Assembly (NCBI RefSeq): GCF_030818905.1 | Contig: NZ_JAUTAZ010000001.1 | Location: 2,852,001-2,916,000 of the forward strand | Reading direction: 5' to 3' | From: Microbacterium sp. SORGH_AS_0888 | GTDB lineage: Bacteria > Actinomycetota > Actinomycetes > Actinomycetales > Microbacteriaceae | DNA length: 64,000 nt | Part shown: in pieces, positions 60,604 to 64,000 of the stretch | How positions within the stretch are numbered: position 1 is the stretch's first letter | Layout: the number at the start of each line of letters is the position of its first letter | Program-made: the position numbers and the translations under genes | The notes under the pieces: model-generated | Told to the model about the DNA's origin: nothing | The model's input: the letters and a program-made list of their open reading frames with translations, nothing else | Databases searched by the model: none

Positions 60604-62049
60604 ATGACTCAGGACATCAACCCCACCGTTGACGCGGCCCCGTCTCCCGACGACGGCGGCAGCACGAACCAACTGCGCCGAGGCCGTCTCGGCGTCATTG
60701 CGATCGCGTTCTTCGTGATCGCCGCCGCCGCGCCCATGGCCGCGGTCGTCGCCGCCGGTCCCATCCTGTTCTCCCTGGTCGGAGGTGCCACCCCCCTGGT
60801 ATTCGTCATCGCCGCGCTACTGATCGCCCTGTTCTCGGTGGGCTACCTCCGGATGAGCCGTCAGATCACCAACGCTGGCGGGTTCGTGGCCTACATCGAT
60901 CGCGGTCTCGGCAAGAAATGGGCAACCGGAGGCGCCGGTATCGCCGTATTCACCTACGTCACGCTGCAGGTGGGTCTCTGGGCGTCCTACGGCGTATTCA
61001 CCCAGCAGCTGGTGGTCGCCTTCACCGGTGTCGACCTGCCGCCGCTGCTCTGGATCCTCGTCACGCTCGCCCTGGTCACCGCACTCACCATCCGCGGCGT
61101 CGACGCGAGCCTGAAAGTGCTCGGCGTCCTCATCGTCGCCGAAACGGTGATCATCGCGATCCTCCTGGGAACCCTCATCATCAAGAACGGCCTCGGCGTG
61201 TTCAGCTTCGCCGGGTTCACTGCTGAGAACATATTCAGCCCCGCGCTGGGCATCGCCTTCCTGTTCGCCTTCCTCTGCTTCACCAGCTTCGAGGCGACCG
61301 TCGTGTTCAGCGAAGAAGCCATCAACCCCCGACGTACCATCCCGCGCGCCCTGTACGCCGTCATCGCGTTCGTCGGGCTCTTCTATTCGCTCTCCACCTG
61401 GGTGATCTCCGGCGCAATCGGTGTCGACACAGTCCAGGAAGCAGCCACCGCTGACCCCGCCGGTATCGTCTTCGCCCTCGCTGCGGACAACGCTGGGGTA
61501 TGGCTGAGCAACACCATGCAGGTCCTCGTCGTCACCAGCTACATCGCGATGATGCTCGGCCTGAACAACATGTTCTCCCGCTACCTGTTCGCACTCGGCC
61601 GCGCGGGCGTCCTGCACCGCTCCATCAGCCGCGTCTCGCGCCGCGGGGCACCCGCCACCGCAAGCCTGGTCAACGCCGCCGTGGTTGCCATCATCCTCGC
61701 CGCGTTCCTGCTCACCGGGGCCGACGCGTTCACCGTCGTGTACTACTGGTTCAGCGCGCTCGGCACGGCCGGATTCGTATCCATCCTGGTCCTGACTTCC
61801 GCTGCGATCGTGGTCTACTTCCGGCGCAACAAGAGCGAGGGAAACCTCCTGGTCACTTTCGTCGCGCCCACGATCTCGTTCCTCGTCTTCCTCTACATCG
61901 GCTACACCACTCTGATCAACTACGACGTCCTTTCCGGAGGAGCGCCGGCGGCGAGCTGGCTGCTGCTCGGATTGCCCGTCCTGTTCGTCCTCGGAGTCGT
62001 CCGAGCGCTCGCAAAGAAGAACATCGACTACTCCACTGAGCGGGTCTGA
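60604..62049 (+). CDS. APC family amino acid/amine permease
   Basis: A 481-residue transporter with twelve hydrophobic segments: AAAAPMAAVVAAGPILFSLV in the first, INPRRTIPRALYAVI (the conserved loop before TM7), and GLNNMFSRYLFALGRAGVL. APC permeases import amino acids and amines by proton symport. It presumably brings in the substrate of the kinase and PLP enzyme. Confidence 0.9.
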   Translation: MTQDINPTVDAAPSPDDGGSTNQLRRGRLGVIAIAFFVIAAAAPMAAVVAAGPILFSLVGGATPLVFVIAALLIALFSVGYLRMSRQITNAGGFVAYIDRGLGKKWATGGAGIAVFTYVTLQVGLWASYGVFTQQLVVAFTGVDLPPLLWILVTLALVTALTIRGVDASLKVLGVLIVAETVIIAILLGTLIIKNGLGVFSFAGFTAENIFSPALGIAFLFAFLCFTSFEATVVFSEEAINPRRTIPRALYAVIAFVGLFYSLSTWVISGAIGVDTVQEAATADPAGIVFALAADNAGVWLSNTMQVLVVTSYIAMMLGLNNMFSRYLFALGRAGVLHRSISRVSRRGAPATASLVNAAVVAIILAAFLLTGADAFTVVYYWFSALGTAGFVSILVLTSAAIVVYFRRNKSEGNLLVTFVAPTISFLVFLYIGYTTLINYDVLSGGAPAASWLLLGLPVLFVLGVVRALAKKNIDYSTERV

Positions 62050-62081
62050 TCACTCGCCCATCACCATGCTCGGCTCCGCCG

Positions 62082-62124
62082 ACGTCAGCGCCCGCCGAAG
62101 CCCCGTTTCGGCGGGCGCTGACGT
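62082..62124 (+). terminator. Rho-independent-like terminator after the APC permease
   Basis: An 18-bp perfect stem, left arm 62082-62099 (begins ACGTCAGCGCCC) and right arm 62107-62124, with a 7-nt loop, followed by TTCGTC. Confidence 0.8.
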
Positions 62125-62254
62125 TTCGTCATCAACCCCGGGGTGTGCTGGGCGCGCACGATGCCATGCCGCACACGCACATCTCTCCTCACCCCACCAA
62201 GTGGCTGAAGAGCCCGCCTACCATCGCGAGTGGATCTGACATAGGTGTCAATCC

Positions 62255-62300
62255 GAGGTGATCAGCTGCCCCGGTCGAGTAGCCACTGGAGGATCACCTC
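62255..62300. promoter_or_regulatory. Inverted repeat upstream of the truncated aldehyde dehydrogenase
   Basis: GAGGTGATC (62255-62263) and GATCACCTC (62292-62300) are exact inverted repeats 28 bp apart, 36 bp before the start codon. Either an operator or a leader hairpin. Confidence 0.5.
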
Positions 62301-62335
62301 ACACCGCGCACCGGAGCGTGAGCAAGGAGGCCACA

Positions 62336-62761
62336 ATGAGCACGACAGCCACCATCCTGGACAACGTATCTGTCCCGGAGACACAAGGCCGCGCCATCCC
62401 CGACGCCGCCACACGAGAGACCATCGGCTATGCGCCGGTGCACACCGCCGCCGACCTCGACGCCACAATCGCGGCAGCACGTAAAGCCCAGCCGGTCTGG
62501 AACGCGCTCGGCCACACGGAGCGATCCCGGCTCCTGAACGCCATCGCAGATGACATCGACGCGAACGCGGAAGAACTGGCGCAGCTGCTCTCCCGAGAAC
62601 AGGGCAAGCCCCTGGACGGCCCCAACGCCTGTTTCGAAGTGACCGCCGCCGCCATCTGGACACGCAACGCCGCCGACACAGTGCTCGAGCCGGAGGTCGT
62701 CTTCGAAGCCGGAGCGTCGAAGGCCGAGGTGCACTACGACGCACTCGACGGACATTCTTAG
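62336..62761 (+). pseudogene. Aldehyde dehydrogenase, N-terminal fragment
   Basis: The first 141 residues of a roughly 460-residue ALDH (YAPVHTAADLDATIAAARKA, ERSRLLNAIADDIDANAEEL, LLSREQGKPLDGPNACFEVT), with a good AAGGAGG ribosome site. Homology stops at KAEVHYDAL, where intact enzymes go on to the NAD-binding GPVGVV-type segment, and a stop follows four codons later. The catalytic Cys and Glu are missing. It was probably the oxidation step of the adjacent amine pathway. Confidence 0.85.
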
Positions 62762-63093
62762 GATTGTGCGGGGAAAGGATACGTCAACACGTTCTTCGAC
62801 GACCTCGTAGAGCCGAACAAGGGTGCCGAATTCGTTCGGCAGAAGTTCTTCGAGGAGAATCCGTGGGTTCTTGGGATTGGGTTGGGTTCGCAGCTGCTGA
62901 CTTCATGGTCAACGTCGAAACTGGAACAGGTGGTCAAGGGGCACAGCATTGCGGGCGAAGGTAAGCGTGTCGACGCGCTCCTTCGCATCAGCGGCCTCAT
63001 TCAGTCCATGGTTTTCGCGGAGATCAAGCACCATCGGACGGAGCTTTCGAGGGCCTCGGACTACGGCCCGGGGGTTTTGCAGATGTCGAAGGA
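62762..63093 (+). pseudogene. Shedu-type (DUF4263, SduA) anti-phage protein, internal fragment
   Basis: Frame 2 from 62762 reads VNTFFDDLVEPNKGAEFVRQ, KFFEENPWVLGIGLGSQLLT, KLEQVVKGHSIAGEGKRVDA, then LLRISGLIQSMVFAEIKHHRTEL and PGVLQMSKEL. This is the nuclease-core pattern of Shedu proteins (RxDALL...FAEIKxHxTxL...PGxxxxSKEL). The N-terminal part and the end of the nuclease domain are missing, and the ends join foreign gene fragments. Assigned by motif memory only. Confidence 0.75.
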
Positions 63094-63309
63094 GCTGGCC
63101 TTCAAGAGGTGCTCCAGGTGGTGCGATCGCTCGCCGCTGACGGCATGACCATGGTCGTCGTCACACACGAGATGGCCTTCGCCCGCGACGTCGACACGCG
63201 CCTGCGGTTCACCGAGAAGGGGCACATCATCGTCGACGACAACGCGCGGAAAGTCCTTGCCAACCCCGAGCACCCCCGCCTGCGGGAGTTCCTCGCCCAC
63301 GTTGCCTGA
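63094..63309 (+). pseudogene. Polar amino-acid ABC transporter ATPase (GlnQ type), C-terminal fragment
   Basis: Reads VLQVVRSLAADGMTMVVVTH, EMAFARDVDTRLRFTEKGHI and NPEHPRLREFLAHVA, the H-loop and end of GlnQ-like ATPases. Walker A, signature and Walker B are absent, so it cannot work. The upstream part is the Shedu fragment in another frame. Confidence 0.85.
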
Positions 63310-63700
63310 ACTGCCTGGTGGGAGTCCGCACAAATCACCCCGCGAGCGACAGTGAGACGACGACCGCGGGTGGATGGTCGTAGCCTCGCCTCTCTCCTCC
63401 AACGCCCCTAGAGAGTTTTTCGCGGCGTGCCACCGTCGGGGCGACTCCGATCCACTGCGAAGGCCCCCGGAGTGAGATATCCGGGGTCCTTCGTTGAGAT
63501 GTGACGCGAACTTCCCCTTCCGCGTCAGCCAATTTCCGCAGTTCCACCGGGGGTGGCGGCGGGAGCGCCGATTTATTCGAGTAGTGGTGTACTGGATCTA
63601 CTTCTCGGAGGGAACTCCGGCCTTCTCGGACAGTTCCGCTCCCCGCACGCGAACGGACCCTTCTCGCGCGTGTTGAAGGGGTGGGCTCCTCCGTCCGCCG
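63310..63700. other. Non-coding stretch at the end of the accessory region
   Basis: No convincing gene on either strand. It holds one hairpin, GAAGG-C-CCCCGGA (63459-63471) with TCCGGGG-T-CCTTC (63480-63492), 12 of 13 pairs, which could terminate transcription. Base use is less GC-biased than the host genes. Confidence 0.5.
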
Positions 63701-64000
63701 TCACGATCGTCCGGGGTGATATCGCGTGGCGGTCAGGACTGCGGACACGGCGCAGGTCTTCGTGTCACGCATCCCCTCTCTGCGCAGCGCGTCTCGGATC
63801 GCGCTATCACCGAAGGCGACGTTTCTACCCTTCGGATAGACCGCCCACATCGGCACCGGTGGACCCGAAGCCAGTATGGCGAGCGCGTCGACCACGTCAT
63901 CCGGCCGGTGGATGCAGGCGATGATCATGCCAGCGGTGCGGCGGTCGCTCGTGAGCGAGTCCTGCGTCGCGGCCAGGAGGGCGGGATCGTCCGTCTCGCC
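63701..64000 (-). CDS. Hypothetical protein, N terminus beyond the right edge
   Basis: The minus-strand frame is open from the window edge to the stop at 63701, giving 99 residues that include MIIACIHRPDDVVDALAILA, PPVPMWAVYPKGRNVAFGDS and IRDALRREGMRDTKTCAVSA. The even composition and the GKGRN/FGDSAIRDALR helix suggest a real host protein. I recall similar uncharacterised actinobacterial proteins but no function. An internal ATG at 63928 would give 75 residues. Confidence 0.7.
   Translation of the reverse strand, partial: GETDDPALLAATQDSLTSDRRTAGMIIACIHRPDDVVDALAILASGPPVPMWAVYPKGRNVAFGDSAIRDALRREGMRDTKTCAVSAVLTATRYHPGRS

Noticed and set aside
63494..63676. Small plus-strand frame of 60 codons
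   Set aside because: No ribosome site, atypical composition and no similarity to anything I know; region left as non-coding.

Overview
The window is high-GC actinobacterial chromosome. Gene content (a near-complete menaquinone set, Ccs/ResBC cytochrome maturation, YhgE/Pip and MMPL proteins, F420-type oxidoreductase, archaeal-type AspRS, many leaderless starts) fits a Microbacteriaceae member, most likely Microbacterium or a close relative. Assignment is by recognition of protein families and motifs only; no search was run.

Layout. (1) 1-9.9 kb: housekeeping genes, with a ZapE-type ATPase cut by the left edge, a glutaredoxin-like protein, aspS, DedA, and a tight cytochrome c maturation operon (phosphatase, TlpA/ResA-like, CcdA, ResB, CcsB). 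(2) 10.0-15.6 kb: a YhgE/Pip protein and an MMPL exporter with an unusual degenerate ABC-like tail, divergent from a TetR regulator across a nested palindrome. (3) 15.6-37.8 kb: menaquinone genes menC, menB, menE, menA, menD, menF, menG and a polyprenyl diphosphate synthase. These are interrupted by an iron-siderophore uptake operon (binding protein, two FecCD permeases, ATPase, two exporter-type ABC half-transporters) under a DtxR/IdeR-like box. The divergent AraC gene is frameshifted.

(4) 37.77-47.36 kb: a 9.6-kb integrated element bounded by a 17-bp att repeat in the 3' end of yajQ. It has integrase, repressor, excisionase-like protein, a replication protein whose gene carries iterons, a tRNA-Arg-like gene with an 8-nt anticodon loop, an exact triplicated 66-aa gene, HNH endonuclease and both terminase subunits. 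It has no recognisable portal, capsid, tail or lysis genes, so it looks like a phage satellite or a deleted prophage.

(5) 47.3-53.1 kb: host genes (yajQ, FusB-like protein, sugar kinase, membrane protein, inositol monophosphatase, M23 peptidase) and tRNA-Tyr, tRNA-Thr and tRNA-Met. (6) 53.2-64 kb: an accessory region starting next to tRNA-Met. It holds a CGNR regulator and EamA exporter, a lone HTH recombinase-like fragment beside a 23-bp inverted repeat, and a divergent catabolic cluster (phospho-lyase-type class III aminotransferase, small-molecule kinase, FAD amine oxidase, TetR, phosphatase, APC permease) suited to an amine or amino alcohol. It ends in a mosaic of three truncated genes: aldehyde dehydrogenase, a Shedu-type defence protein and an amino-acid ABC ATPase.
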